A stretch of DNA of 64,000 nt from Phycisphaerae bacterium. Lineage in GTDB: Bacteria; Chloroflexota; Anaerolineae; 4572-78; J111. The notes under the pieces were generated by a model. It made no database searches. It worked only from the letters and a program-made list of their open reading frames with translations, and was not told the origin of the DNA. This document shows, piece by piece, positions 8,851-17,984 of the stretch (the stretch's first letter is position 1; every line of letters starts with the position of its first letter). The stretch spans positions 1 through 64,000 of the forward strand of contig JANQQF010000071.1 of assembly GCA_028285035.1 (NCBI GenBank). The letters run 5' to 3'. The translations under genes were made by a program, and so were the position numbers.

Positions 8851-10389
8851 TTAGGTAAAAAATGTAAAGAGACCCATTTGGTTTAACGCTTGAATCGTTA
8901 TGCCTACCCCTAGCAGAGTAACAATCAAAGCACTGGCAATGGGTAACATCATCATTACTGGACGTTGCCGGGGGATACGTTGGAAAAGACGGCCAGCATA
9001 AACAAATAACAAACCAGTTGCAGTTAAAACGCTGGCTAACCCTAAGCTAAACACAAAAATTAAAATAAGGCCAAAGCCGATGCGGCCCAAAGCAATGGCG
9101 CTCAACATAACAACTAAAGCAGAGGGACAAGGCAACAACCCACCAGAAATTCCCAGCGCCAACAAACTACGCCACGTCACCGGCGTACCATCGGCCCCTG
9201 GAGGGAGATGGCTGTGGCCATGATCGTGATGATGGTGGTGATGATCATGATCTTCATGATCGTGTGAATGGCTATGATGGTGATGGTGGTGGTGAAGTTG
9301 ACGCCAGCGCCCAGTCATCAATGTAAGTCCTAACACAACGACCAACAAACCTGACAAAACACTCAGCCAAGGGTACAGCGTTTCCGGCAGGATGTATTGA
9401 GAGACAAACAAGGTTATCGCCCCCAAAGCAAAGACCCCAGCGGTGTGGGTAATTGTGGTGGTCAGCCCTAAAAATAGGGCGTGCTGGGCGGTCCCTCGCG
9501 CCCCAACCAAATAAGCCGCAACCACAGTTTTTCCGTGGCCAGGGCTAAAGGCGTGCATTGCCCCCCAACCAAACGAAGCCAATAACATAAAAATCAGGGT
9601 ACCAGGCCCTGTCAGGGGCACGGTGATTAAGTCAGTAAAGGGATCACTGGCGGCTGCACGGACTTGTGGCGTTTCAGTCAATGACGTTGATGCCGCCTGA
9701 TGCTCTGCGACTGGTTCTGGCGCTACAACTGTTGTCGCTTCATCACTCAATTCAAAGCGGAACGTGGCCTCACGAATTTGTAGTGGGTCTTGCAACATCG
9801 CCTCTGGATAGGCCCGCAGTTCCTGACTTACATCCTCGCTAGAAACTGTCGAATCTAGCAACGAAATACCTGCTTTTGGCTGAACAATAATTTCCTGCCA
9901 GCCAAGTTGTCGATCAGCATAGTTGAGGTCCTGATAATAAACCTGCACCGTCGATATTTGTTCGGGCAAAGTCACGATGTAATCAATAACCAAGCGAATT
10001 GTAGGGAGGCCACCTTGTCCTTCCGGGAAGGTCACTTCTGCAAAAAATGGAATCAACTCGACAGGCTGTCCATCAATTTGTAGTTGCAGGTTGCTTCGTA
10101 ACGCATAAACCTGCTGCCCCAGATATTGCTCCTGCTCCTGCTGGCTAAAACGCCCGTCTCCGTTCGTATCAATCCGCTTCACCTCATTGACCGCCGGGAT
10201 TTCAGCCATATCAACGATGTAATGGAGCTGTATTTGTTCGGCTTCCAGCGTCAGTCGGCTATAACGATTGATTGTAAAATTTCCCAATGGGTGGGCCAAA
10301 ACCACAGCAGGTGAAACCAGAAGCACGAAGAGAGCAAACAGGGCAACATATTTTCTACTTTGTTTTTGAGGGAAATATTTTTTAGCCAT
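8851..10389 (-). CDS. NicO-family nickel/cobalt transporter with His-rich loop and EF-hand
   Basis: Membrane protein for Ni/Co movement. A signal-like helix (13-32) is followed by an exported N-terminal domain with an EF-hand-type loop DTNGDGRFSQQE (74-85). The NicO membrane domain begins near 260 and contains HAFSPGHGKTVVAAYL (279-294) and a second helix with HTAGVFALG (315-323). A cytosolic or periplasmic loop at 366-394 is nearly all His, Asp and Ser. The C-terminal half has GLLPCPSALVVMLSAIALG, the second conserved motif. At 512 residues it is larger than RcnA because of the extracytoplasmic domain. Start codon context is weak. Whether it imports or exports metal cannot be told from the sequence. 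Confidence 0.8.
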   Translation of the reverse strand: MAKKYFPQKQSRKYVALFALFVLLVSPAVVLAHPLGNFTINRYSRLTLEAEQIQLHYIVDMAEIPAVNEVKRIDTNGDGRFSQQEQEQYLGQQVYALRSNLQLQIDGQPVELIPFFAEVTFPEGQGGLPTIRLVIDYIVTLPEQISTVQVYYQDLNYADRQLGWQEIIVQPKAGISLLDSTVSSEDVSQELRAYPEAMLQDPLQIREATFRFELSDEATTVVAPEPVAEHQAASTSLTETPQVRAAASDPFTDLITVPLTGPGTLIFMLLASFGWGAMHAFSPGHGKTVVAAYLVGARGTAQHALFLGLTTTITHTAGVFALGAITLFVSQYILPETLYPWLSVLSGLLVVVLGLTLMTGRWRQLHHHHHHHSHSHDHEDHDHHHHHHDHGHSHLPPGADGTPVTWRSLLALGISGGLLPCPSALVVMLSAIALGRIGFGLILIFVFSLGLASVLTATGLLFVYAGRLFQRIPRQRPVMMMLPIASALIVTLLGVGITIQALNQMGLFTFFT

Positions 10390-10559
10390 AGGGTTCTCTC
10401 AAGCTCTATGGGATTGATGGGAAAATGTTGTGGCGCTGCTAGTGAATGAAACGCCAAAGTGAAGAAGCAGGACAATTATCCTACAAAGTCAGAACTTTAG
10501 CAAAGCTTGTCTAGAATTTTGTTGGGTGCCAATAACTCGTAAATATCCCCGAAGCCGTT

Positions 10560-11375
10560 TTACGAGACAACTGGGTTTTCGAGCGTTAAATCACCAATTG
10601 TGATTCGCACCACATCACCAGCTGTTAGGGTAAAATCGCCTTCAGGCACTAAACCTGTACCCGTCATCAATAATGCCCCAAAAGGGAAATCCATTTCGCG
10701 AAATAAAAATGTAACCAACTCCTCAAGCGACCGTTTCATCTGCGTCCGACTAATTTCCGCTTGATAAATCACATTTTCGGCTCGTTCAATTTCAATCTGA
10801 ATTGAAATATCGTGAAGATCAGCCGGAGTAAGCAATTTGATCCCAGGGCCGATTGAACAAGCGCCGTTATACATTTTTGCTTGAGGGAGATAGAGTGGAT
10901 TTTCCCCCTCAATACTACGAGAGGAAACATCATTCCCTACACAGTAACCTACGATTTCTTGATAAGTATTCACCACCAAGGTCAACTCTGGCTCGGGTAC
11001 ATCCCAGGTGCTATCCCGCCGAACCCGAATTGGCTCACCGTGCCCGACGGAACGCCAGCCGATTGATTTAAAGAACAGTTCAGGTCGTTCAGCATCATAC
11101 ACCCGCTCATAAACATCACCCATATCTGACTCTTCTTTACGGGCTTCGCGGCTCCGCAAATAGGTAACCCCACAGGCCCAAACTTCCTGGGTGGGGTCAA
11201 TCGGAGCCAGCAAGGGACCATCCGCAGGCTCGTGAGTTACACTCTCTTGCAACACACTCGTCTGAGCAGACACATTTTGAGCCAAGAGCAGGCCTAGATT
11301 AAATTGTTCTGGGAGAAGTTTTCCATCAAGGGCCCAGCGGGGTCCCTGTTTTGTTTTGTGTTTGGTTAAAAACAT
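10560..11375 (-). CDS. Fumarylacetoacetate hydrolase-family protein (2-keto-3-deoxy sugar acid dehydratase/hydrolase)
   Basis: 271 residues. The metal-binding part of the FAH fold is visible: EPELTLVVN with two acidic ligands, then [33 protein letters not shown] in which the DVSSR and Q-K-Y-N-G segments match the family branch of 2-keto-3-deoxy-D-arabinonate dehydratase. An N-terminal [10 protein letters not shown] segment is also typical of that branch. The start is ATG at 11375, with GGAG nine bases upstream; a TTG at 11390 lies on that ribosome site and is rejected. It is transcribed away from the SIS/HPS/PHI operon. Together with the aldo/keto reductase and lactonase at 24-26 kb it suggests oxidative sugar-acid breakdown. 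Confidence 0.75.
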   Translation of the reverse strand: MFLTKHKTKQGPRWALDGKLLPEQFNLGLLLAQNVSAQTSVLQESVTHEPADGPLLAPIDPTQEVWACGVTYLRSREARKEESDMGDVYERVYDAERPELFFKSIGWRSVGHGEPIRVRRDSTWDVPEPELTLVVNTYQEIVGYCVGNDVSSRSIEGENPLYLPQAKMYNGACSIGPGIKLLTPADLHDISIQIEIERAENVIYQAEISRTQMKRSLEELVTFLFREMDFPFGALLMTGTGLVPEGDFTLTAGDVVRITIGDLTLENPVVS

Positions 11376-11608
11376 TGATTGAAACTCCAAAAATGATGGA
11401 TTGTTAGCGATGGGCTTGAAACTGGGTGGATTGTTATAAACTTAGAGTATCGATAAACCTAATTTTTGCAAATAGCTCAATCTGCCCTCTCCAAAAGTTA
11501 CTTTGCCAAATATTTGCCTGATTTTTCAACTCCGACCATAATTTGAGCAACTCCACCCAATATCCGCACCTTTTAATAAACATTGACCTAATCATTTATC
11601 TGAGAGGT

Positions 11609-12676
11609 ATGATGAACACAAATCTACAACGATTGGTAGACGAAGCACGAAAAAGCTTATTATTTACAGCTCCAATTTTACAACCTGATCTCGCTCGTTT
11701 TTTAGATGAACACGCAGAAACTATCCGCAATTTAGCGAAACGGGCCGTCGACGAGCAAGTCAGTCACATCTATTGGGTTGGCAGCGGCAACTCCTGGTGC
11801 AACCTTTTTTCCGGAAAATATCTGTTAGATCGGTTTACCCATCTCTCCTCAGATGTCTTCCCCAGCTATGAATTCATTTGGCGCAGTCCAGCTAAACTCA
11901 ACGACAAGGCGTGGGTCTTCCTCGCTTCCTTCTCTGGCTCAACTGAAGATACTGTTGCAGCAGCACGTTTCGCCAAAGATCGGGGGGCAAAGACAATTGT
12001 TTTGGTCAACGAAGCAGACAGTTTGATGGGGCAAGAAGCCGATGAGGTCATTGCTTATCAATCGCCAGCACTTTACATTCTCCCGCTCGCCGCAGCCTAT
12101 CTCTTTGCCCTGGAAGTCGCCAACCTCACAGGTTCTGAAGATGTTGGCTCAATTATCGATGGTCTGTTTGCCTTACCAGATCATCTAGGCCAACTTTATG
12201 TTGATGTCGAGCCACGCGCCAAGAAATTGGCCGAGCAATTTGTAGATGAGAAGCTATTCTACGTTTTGGGCAGCGGCCCGCTGTATGGGTTAGCTTACAA
12301 ATTTGGGCTGACCGTCTTTATGGAAAATATGCGGGTGCACGGCTCATTTTTGGAAACATCCGAATTTCGCCACGGACCGGCTGAGATGCTTGAGCACGAA
12401 AAGCCAGCGATGGTCTTTCTCCTCGGCACCGACGAATCCCGCCCAATGAGTGAACGGGTATTACAATTGGCCCAATCACAAGAAGCAAAAACGATTACAT
12501 TTGATATGCAGGATTACGGTGAGGTTCATCCCCTACTGGCCCCCTTCATCTTGATGGTCCCGCTGCAATGGTTTGCTGTTTATTCAGCCTTAATCCGCGG
12601 CATCAACGATCTGGATGAACGCGTTTATATGGGTCGCGGTTTGATGGGGCAAGGCCAAGGCGTCACGTGGCCTTAA
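11609..12676 (+). CDS. SIS-domain sugar isomerase/deglycase (FrlB/AgaS/GlmS-like)
   Basis: 355 residues with two SIS domains. The first has VGSGNSWCN and LASFSGSTEDTVAAARFAKDRGAKTIVLVN, the classical phosphosugar loop. The second has VLGSGPLYGLAYKFGL and EFRHGPAEMLEHEKPAMVFLL, as in GlmS-like isomerases and fructoselysine-6-phosphate deglycases. Family role is isomerisation or deglycation of an amino-sugar or sugar phosphate. Start at 11609 (or the next codon, 11612) follows GAGAGG; a TTG 66 bases upstream has no ribosome site. It leads an operon with HPS and PHI, 15 bases before the former. Exact substrate unknown. Confidence 0.75.
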   Translation: MMNTNLQRLVDEARKSLLFTAPILQPDLARFLDEHAETIRNLAKRAVDEQVSHIYWVGSGNSWCNLFSGKYLLDRFTHLSSDVFPSYEFIWRSPAKLNDKAWVFLASFSGSTEDTVAAARFAKDRGAKTIVLVNEADSLMGQEADEVIAYQSPALYILPLAAAYLFALEVANLTGSEDVGSIIDGLFALPDHLGQLYVDVEPRAKKLAEQFVDEKLFYVLGSGPLYGLAYKFGLTVFMENMRVHGSFLETSEFRHGPAEMLEHEKPAMVFLLGTDESRPMSERVLQLAQSQEAKTITFDMQDYGEVHPLLAPFILMVPLQWFAVYSALIRGINDLDERVYMGRGLMGQGQGVTWP

Positions 12677-12691
12677 GTTCGGAGACCTAAA

Positions 12692-13324
12692 TTGAAGCTA
12701 CAACTCGCGCTTGATTTAACCACAACCCATGAAGCCATTCCAATGCTCGCTGAGATTATTGATCTCGTGGACATTATTGAAATTGGCACCCCGTTGATTA
12801 TGTTGGAAGGCGTTCAGGCAGTAACAAAAATCAAGAAGGCTTACCCTCAAGTTGAGGTGTTGGCTGATCTCAAAATCGTGGATGCAGGAGAACATGAGGC
12901 CAAAATTGGCTTTGACGCAGGAGCCGATATTGTTACAGTTTTGGGAGTGTCCAATGATGCCACCATTCAAGGGGTTGTATCACAAGCTCGTCGCTTTGAG
13001 CGGCAGGTTATGGTTGATTTGATTACGATTAAGGACGTTCAACAACGGGCCACTGAACTAGAGGTTCTGGGCTGTGATTATGTCTGCGTTCATACGGGCA
13101 CGGATGCCCAAGAGCAGGGGCACAATCCACTCGCCGAGTTGGCCTTAGTCAGTGAGACCCTACAGCAAACAAAAGTTGCTGTTGCTGGCGGTATCAAACC
13201 AACTACACTTCCTGATATTATCCTTCATCAGCCTGCAATTGTTGTCGTTGGCGGATATATCACCAACCATCCAGATAAACGTCAGGCTGTTTTGGATATT
13301 CGAGCCGGGATGGAGCATTTATAA
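12692..13324 (+). CDS. hxlA: 3-hexulose-6-phosphate synthase
   Basis: Condenses formaldehyde with ribulose 5-phosphate to 3-hexulose 6-phosphate, or runs in reverse to make pentose phosphate. 210 residues, one TIM barrel of the orotidine-monophosphate decarboxylase suprafamily. The suprafamily motif DxKxxD is D59, K61, D64 in ADLKIVDAGEHEA; the phosphate-binding end AVAGGIKP follows. TTG start with GGAGA seven bases upstream. Immediately followed by PHI, which separates it from the related 3-keto-L-gulonate-6-phosphate decarboxylases. Part of the SIS-HPS-PHI operon. Confidence 0.85.
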   Translation: MKLQLALDLTTTHEAIPMLAEIIDLVDIIEIGTPLIMLEGVQAVTKIKKAYPQVEVLADLKIVDAGEHEAKIGFDAGADIVTVLGVSNDATIQGVVSQARRFERQVMVDLITIKDVQQRATELEVLGCDYVCVHTGTDAQEQGHNPLAELALVSETLQQTKVAVAGGIKPTTLPDIILHQPAIVVVGGYITNHPDKRQAVLDIRAGMEHL

Positions 13325-13335
13325 GGAGTTGTCTT

Positions 13336-13896
13336 TTGGGCATTCAAACTTACTTCGAACAAGTTCTAAGCGAATTGCAGCAAACCTTATCACAGGTTTC
13401 CAATGAGCACAGTGATGAACTGGCGGACGCTATCGTGGGAGTCAAACGCGTGTTTGTGGCTGGGGCTGGCCGATCGGGGTTAGTTGTTCGGGCTTTTGCT
13501 ATGCGTTTGATGCACCTTGGTTTGACCGTTCACGTGGTAGGTGAAACAACCACCCCCAGCCTTCAACCGGATGATTTACTCATCATCGGCTCCGGCTCCG
13601 GCTCAACGGGCAGTTTGGTCGTAATGGCCGAGAAAGCAAAAAAAATCGGGGCAACACTCGCCTTACTCACAATTCAAACGGACTCCCCCATCGGTCAGAT
13701 CGCCGACATCATCATCACCATCCCAGCCCCCTCCCCCAAAGTTCAAGGCGAAACTGGCTTCCGCTCAATTCAACCGATGGGCGCTTTATTCGAGCAAAGT
13801 ATGGCTCTGACACTCGATACGCTGCTGCTGTTGCTAATGTCGAAAACAAATGAGAGCAGCGATACAATGTTCACCCGTCACGCCAATTTGGAGTGA
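13336..13896 (+). CDS. hxlB: 6-phospho-3-hexuloisomerase
   Basis: Isomerises 3-hexulose 6-phosphate to fructose 6-phosphate, the second step of the ribulose monophosphate pathway. 186 residues with a single SIS domain: VAGAGRSGLVVRAFAMRL, VHVVGETTTPSLQPDDLLIIGSGSGST and the closing PMGALFEQ segment are strongly typical. TTG start, AAGGAG eight bases upstream, eleven bases after HPS. The pair could detoxify formaldehyde or supply ribulose 5-phosphate when an oxidative pentose route is lacking. Confidence 0.88.
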   Translation: MGIQTYFEQVLSELQQTLSQVSNEHSDELADAIVGVKRVFVAGAGRSGLVVRAFAMRLMHLGLTVHVVGETTTPSLQPDDLLIIGSGSGSTGSLVVMAEKAKKIGATLALLTIQTDSPIGQIADIIITIPAPSPKVQGETGFRSIQPMGALFEQSMALTLDTLLLLLMSKTNESSDTMFTRHANLE

Positions 13897-13959
13897 CAAA
13901 TATCAGCATAGACAAAAGACACAATGGTGAAAGGCTAAAAATCTAGCGAATTTTCATCT

Positions 13960-13986
13960 TTTCCGTGTTTTCCGCGTATTCCGTGT
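13960..13986. repeat. Three tandem 9-base repeats
   Basis: TTTCCGTGT, TTTCCGCGT and ATTCCGTGT follow each other without gap between the PHI and PhyH genes. The nine-base period differs from the seven-base hairpins elsewhere in the window. Confidence 0.6.
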
Positions 13987-14011
13987 CCCAAAAATTTAGC
14001 AGGAACCAAAA

Positions 14012-14845
14012 ATGAGTATTGACAAACAAACACAACTCTTAAAAGACGGCTACTGTCTGTTTGAAAATGTCTTAGATAAAGATATCCTAACCCGACTACA
14101 AGCTATTGCAACCAAAATGATTTCAGCCCAATCTGACGAGCATTTTGAAGCGCAACGCTCAACGGGTAGCATGATTAGCGTGCATGATGAGCCAAACTTG
14201 GCCGAGTTGGTGGCCTACCCCAGCGCGATTGCGGCCCTTAAGTCTTTGGGCTACAATGCCCCAAAGTGGCGCTCTGGGTACATCATTAGCAAACCACCCC
14301 AAAGTCCGCCCTTGTTCTGGCATCAGGATTGGTGGGGGTGGGCCGACGAAAGCAGCTACAATAATCCACATCCCCAGCAACTCTTTCTAATGTACTATCT
14401 CATCGACACCTCACTTGACAACGGCTGTTTGCGAGTCATTCCCGGCTCTCACATCAAACGACATTCTGTCCACGACGAAACGCCAGAGGCCCATACGGAT
14501 GACCTCCGTCGCGCCGCCAATCTCAACCATCCCGCCTTTAAATTGGCTGAGGGGGAGGTCGATATTCCTGTCAAAGCTGGCGATCTGGTTATCGGCGACT
14601 CGCGGTTACTCCACGCCGCCTGGGCCAATAATTCAAATGACTATCGAACTGTGATTACCCTCTGGTATCACCCAGATTTCTCCAACTTATCTGAGGCGCT
14701 CCAAGCAAGCATCATCGAGCGGCAACGCTCACTTGCAGGCTGGTCAGATGAATCGCGGAGATTACTAGAGCCATTGCTGCCTCTTTATGAAGGGGATACC
14801 AAACCTGTTACCTGGATGCGGGTACCAACCCATCAACTAACGTAG
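14012..14845 (+). CDS. Phytanoyl-CoA dioxygenase (PhyH) family protein
   Basis: Fe(II)/2-oxoglutarate-dependent oxygenase of unknown substrate, 277 residues. The iron triad is complete: H104 and D106 in FWHQDWWGW and H201 in DSRLLHAAWANNS. An Arg for 2-oxoglutarate follows in YRTVITLWYHPDF. The middle reads LDNGCLRVIPGSHIKRH, typical of PhyH. ATG start with AGGAACC upstream, 28 bases before a sugar kinase. PhyH proteins in sugar clusters may hydroxylate small metabolites; no specific role can be read from the sequence. Confidence 0.8.
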   Translation: MSIDKQTQLLKDGYCLFENVLDKDILTRLQAIATKMISAQSDEHFEAQRSTGSMISVHDEPNLAELVAYPSAIAALKSLGYNAPKWRSGYIISKPPQSPPLFWHQDWWGWADESSYNNPHPQQLFLMYYLIDTSLDNGCLRVIPGSHIKRHSVHDETPEAHTDDLRRAANLNHPAFKLAEGEVDIPVKAGDLVIGDSRLLHAAWANNSNDYRTVITLWYHPDFSNLSEALQASIIERQRSLAGWSDESRRLLEPLLPLYEGDTKPVTWMRVPTHQLT

Positions 14846-14872
14846 CCTTGACTGCTTACGAGGAGTTTTACT

Positions 14873-15829
14873 ATGCCAGATGTTATTAGCTTAGGCGAAG
14901 CCCTAATCGATATGTTCGCTGACCCCGTCGGCAAACCAATGAAGGAGGCCAGTCACTTTATCCACGCGCCCGGGGGTGCGCCCGCAAATGTGGCCGTGGC
15001 CCTGGCTCGGTTAGGTGTCGATGTCGGGTTTGTTGGTTTTGTGGGTGATGATCCTTTCGGGGATTGGCTGATTGAGCTGTTGCAATCCGCCGGGGTTGAT
15101 ACTCTGTTCTTTCGCAAAGTCGCCTCAAGTTTCACGACCATCGCGTTAGTCGCTGCCGCCAGCCCGACCGAACAAGAGTTTATTTTGTGTCGTGGGGCCG
15201 ACACCTTACTACGCGCCACTGATCTGGATCGTGACTATCTAGCTTCGGCAAAGGTCTTGGTTTATGGCTCGGTCACCTTAACCGAGGGCAGTCGGGAGGC
15301 CGCTCAACAGGCGATCAAATGGGCTAATCAGGATGGGGTCCTGGTGGCCTATGATGCTAACCTCCGGCCTGCCTTATGGCCTAGTTTGGAGGCAGCGCGT
15401 CAAGGAATATTGGCAGGCCTTCAGGGTGTGGATATTTGTAAAGTCAACGAAACGGAGCTGGCGCTACTAACAGGTACAGATGATGTTTATGAAGGTAGCC
15501 ACGTCTTGCTAGATCGTGGCATTAAACTATGCTTGGTCACGCTCGGTGAGAAAGGGGCCTATTACAACAATGGTCGCGCCGCTAATCATATTCCGGCCTT
15601 CAAGGTTAATCCAGTCGATACCACCGGGAGCGGTGATGCCATTTTGGCTGGACTCATTGCCGGATTGCTCAAAACCGAGACGGGTCCTGAATTTCTAGAT
15701 GAAGAAACCTTATCTGAGATTGTACGATTTGCCAGTGCTGCTGCAGCGCTCAATGCCACCCATAAAGGGGCAATGGCAGCCTTGCCTACCCGCGCCGCAG
15801 TTGAGGCATTCTTGCGAGATCAGAAGTAA
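14873..15829 (+). CDS. PfkB-family carbohydrate kinase (fructokinase-like)
   Basis: 318 residues. The N-terminal PfkB signature GGAPANVAVALARLG and the C-terminal DTTGSGDAILAGL with catalytic D255 are both present. The sequence begins SLGEALIDMFAD, usual for fructokinases. AGGAG precedes the ATG by seven bases. Phosphorylates fructose or a related sugar or keto-acid; KDG kinases belong to the same family and cannot be excluded, which matters because an FAH-type keto-acid enzyme is nearby. Confidence 0.82.
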   Translation: MPDVISLGEALIDMFADPVGKPMKEASHFIHAPGGAPANVAVALARLGVDVGFVGFVGDDPFGDWLIELLQSAGVDTLFFRKVASSFTTIALVAAASPTEQEFILCRGADTLLRATDLDRDYLASAKVLVYGSVTLTEGSREAAQQAIKWANQDGVLVAYDANLRPALWPSLEAARQGILAGLQGVDICKVNETELALLTGTDDVYEGSHVLLDRGIKLCLVTLGEKGAYYNNGRAANHIPAFKVNPVDTTGSGDAILAGLIAGLLKTETGPEFLDEETLSEIVRFASAAAALNATHKGAMAALPTRAAVEAFLRDQK

Positions 15830-15881
15830 AAATGAAGTACTGGCTAACATCATGACAAACTGCCTTTGATGGAGCACTCTT

Positions 15882-16508
15882 ATGAAATTTATTGTATGTT
15901 ATGGCGACTCAAATACTTGGGGGGCAGATCCTGCTAGCAGTGGACGCTTCCCCTTCGATGAACGGTGGACGGGTGTGTTGCGTCAGGGTTTGGGCGATGG
16001 TTATTGGATCATTGAAGAAGGCTTGAACGGACGCACCACAGTTTGGGATGATCCCATTGAAGGCCATAAAAGTGGCAAGACCTATTTGATCCCCTGCATC
16101 AATACCCACAAACCCATGGACCTCATCATCCTAATGCTCGGCACCAACGATACCAAACAACGCTTCTCTCTTGCTGCCTCTGATATTGCGGCTGGGATAG
16201 AAACATTGGTTAAGATGATTAAAAAAAGTGAAACAGGTCGAGAGGGTCAGGTACCCGATATTCTAGTAATGGCACCGCCACCAATAGCCAAATTGAGTCA
16301 GTATGCTGATATGTTCAAAGGTGGACAGGAAAAATCACAACAGTTTGGGGAGTTATATCGTCAGGTCGCCGAAACGCACGGTTGTCACTTCTTCAACACT
16401 GCCGATGTTATCGTATCCAGTGACGTCGATGGCATTCATTTCGACTTAAGCGAACATACCAAATTAGGGGAGGCTTTAGTTCCTGTTGTGCGGGATATCT
16501 TAGCGTAA
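15882..16508 (+). CDS. SGNH/GDSL-type esterase
   Basis: 208 residues, arylesterase-like. Block I CYGDSNTWG carries the nucleophilic Ser, the Asn of block III is in MLGTNDTKQRF, and block V is DGIHFDLSEHTKLG with Asp and His. No signal peptide, so cytoplasmic. It could remove acyl groups from sugars imported by the nearby ABC transporter; this is inference. A GGAG-containing site precedes the ATG. Confidence 0.82.
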   Translation: MKFIVCYGDSNTWGADPASSGRFPFDERWTGVLRQGLGDGYWIIEEGLNGRTTVWDDPIEGHKSGKTYLIPCINTHKPMDLIILMLGTNDTKQRFSLAASDIAAGIETLVKMIKKSETGREGQVPDILVMAPPPIAKLSQYADMFKGGQEKSQQFGELYRQVAETHGCHFFNTADVIVSSDVDGIHFDLSEHTKLGEALVPVVRDILA

Positions 16509-16542
16509 ATTTGCCCTTCACTTAAAAATGTAAAGATTGATT

Positions 16543-16571
16543 TTGACAACAGGCTTTTTCTGTGTTACCCT
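16543..16571 (+). promoter_or_regulatory. Promoter of the LacI-type regulator gene
   Basis: TTGACA at 16543-16548 and TACCCT at 16566-16571 lie 17 bases apart. The last base touches the 34-bp palindrome, which would cover the transcription start. Confidence 0.5.
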
Positions 16572-16604
16572 TGATTTAATCGCTTACGTAAGCGATTAAA
16601 TCAA
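16571..16604. promoter_or_regulatory. Perfect 34-bp palindrome, probable LacI-family operator
   Basis: The half TTGATTTAATCGCTTAC is followed directly by its exact complement, with the centre at ACGT between 16587 and 16588. LacI-family operators are about 20 bp with a central CG, which is met here; the arms are longer than needed for one dimer. It lies 80 bases before the regulator gene at its promoter, so autorepression is likely. Confidence 0.75.
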
Positions 16605-16684
16605 TTTATTTCTATCTCTTCTCCCCTTTCCTTGAACCAGAAACCCGTACAGTTAATGCACCTCTACAAGGTTGTGAGGTATCA

Positions 16685-17743
16685 ATGGCGAAAGTCCGTA
16701 TCAAAGATGTTGCAAAATATGCTGGGGTTTCAACCGCCACTGTTTCTCATGTTATCAACCAAACCCGCTTTGTGCGTACTGAAACGCGGGATCGGGTGCT
16801 CCAAGCCATAGAGGAACTCAACTACCAACCGAGTGCCATAGCCCGAGGTTTAGCCACAAATGCAACCCAAACAATTGGGCTTGTAATTTCAGATATTACC
16901 AACCCATTTTTCACAGCCGTTGCTCGTGGCGTTGAAGATGAGATTAATCGGCACGGCTATCACACTATTTTTTGCAATACTGATGAAGGGGCAGCCCGTG
17001 AGGATGAATATCTCCGCCTCTTATCTGCCCGTCAAATTGATGGCCTACTGATTGCGCCGACAGGTGTTTATTCACCACGCTTAACCCGAATGGCTGAGGC
17101 GGGTCTACCCATCGTTCTTTTAGACCGCACGGCCCCCGATATTCAAGCCCCATTGATTAGTGTCGCTAACGAGAGTGGCGCGTATCAGGCAACGCAATAC
17201 CTGATCTCTCTGGGGCATCAAAGAATTGGATTGCTATTGGGATCAAAGGTTATTTCAACTTTTCATGATCGATTAAATGGATATAAACGGGCTTTAGCTC
17301 AAGCAAATATTCCATTTGATGAGTCCTTAGTGGTTCAAGCTGATCCACGCTTTCATAACACCCAACCAAGCTCAAATGGATCAGGTCCGATGACCAGCGA
17401 AAACATTTTGCCAAATGTTGATGAAGCACTCCATCAATTACTCGACTTACCCGAGCAGCCATCAGCGATGTTTATTACAAATAATCAAATGACTCTGGGG
17501 ATGCTGTATGCGCTCAAAAAACGAGGCATTCACTGCCCTGAAAATCTATCGATCATCAGTTTTGACGATGAAGATTGGGCCTCAATCTTCTCGCCACCAT
17601 TAACCGTTGTCCGACAGCCCACTTATCATTTGGGGCAAGCTGCGGCACAACTGCTCATGAGGATGATCCAAAATGACGTTGTTGAACCCCCTCAACCATT
17701 TTCGGTTGAGTTAGTTATTCGAGAGTCTTGTCGACAAATCTAA
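16685..17743 (+). CDS. LacI-family transcriptional regulator
   Basis: 352 residues. The helix-turn-helix and hinge helix occupy residues 1-60 (IKDVAKYAGVSTATVSHVIN, then LNYQPSAIARGLATN). The rest is a periplasmic-binding-protein-like sugar sensor with ISDITNPFFTAVARGVEDE and the C-terminal LSIISFDDEDWASIFSPPLT. Probably represses the downstream ABC transporter genes and itself through the palindrome at 16571-16604. Effector unknown, presumably the transported sugar or its phosphate. Confidence 0.9.
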   Translation: MAKVRIKDVAKYAGVSTATVSHVINQTRFVRTETRDRVLQAIEELNYQPSAIARGLATNATQTIGLVISDITNPFFTAVARGVEDEINRHGYHTIFCNTDEGAAREDEYLRLLSARQIDGLLIAPTGVYSPRLTRMAEAGLPIVLLDRTAPDIQAPLISVANESGAYQATQYLISLGHQRIGLLLGSKVISTFHDRLNGYKRALAQANIPFDESLVVQADPRFHNTQPSSNGSGPMTSENILPNVDEALHQLLDLPEQPSAMFITNNQMTLGMLYALKKRGIHCPENLSIISFDDEDWASIFSPPLTVVRQPTYHLGQAAAQLLMRMIQNDVVEPPQPFSVELVIRESCRQI

Positions 17744-17984
17744 CAAATTTTTTTGCTAATTGATCGATGTTAATATCTCGAAAATTAATTATAGAGCAAG
17801 TGAAATAAGATTTTACATTTTAACTTGCCAGAATAGGAGGTAGGACTACTAATCAAAGTTGATTAATTGCTTTAGCCCCACAGACACTGATTGTCTACAA
17901 AGTACTTATGGTAAGCCGATAGGCTGTTATCTAACAGTGTATCGAGATTTAGGTCTATTTGAAACTCTTAAGTTCAAGGAGAAA
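17744..17984. other. Long, possibly structured leader before the sugar-binding protein
   Basis: Holds AGGAGGT at 17837-17843 with no well-spaced start codon and two small hairpins (AGACA/TGTCT and CTGTT/AACAG). A TTG frame from 17859 adds 42 residues without signal-peptide features and is taken as untranslated. No known riboswitch was recognised. Confidence 0.35.
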
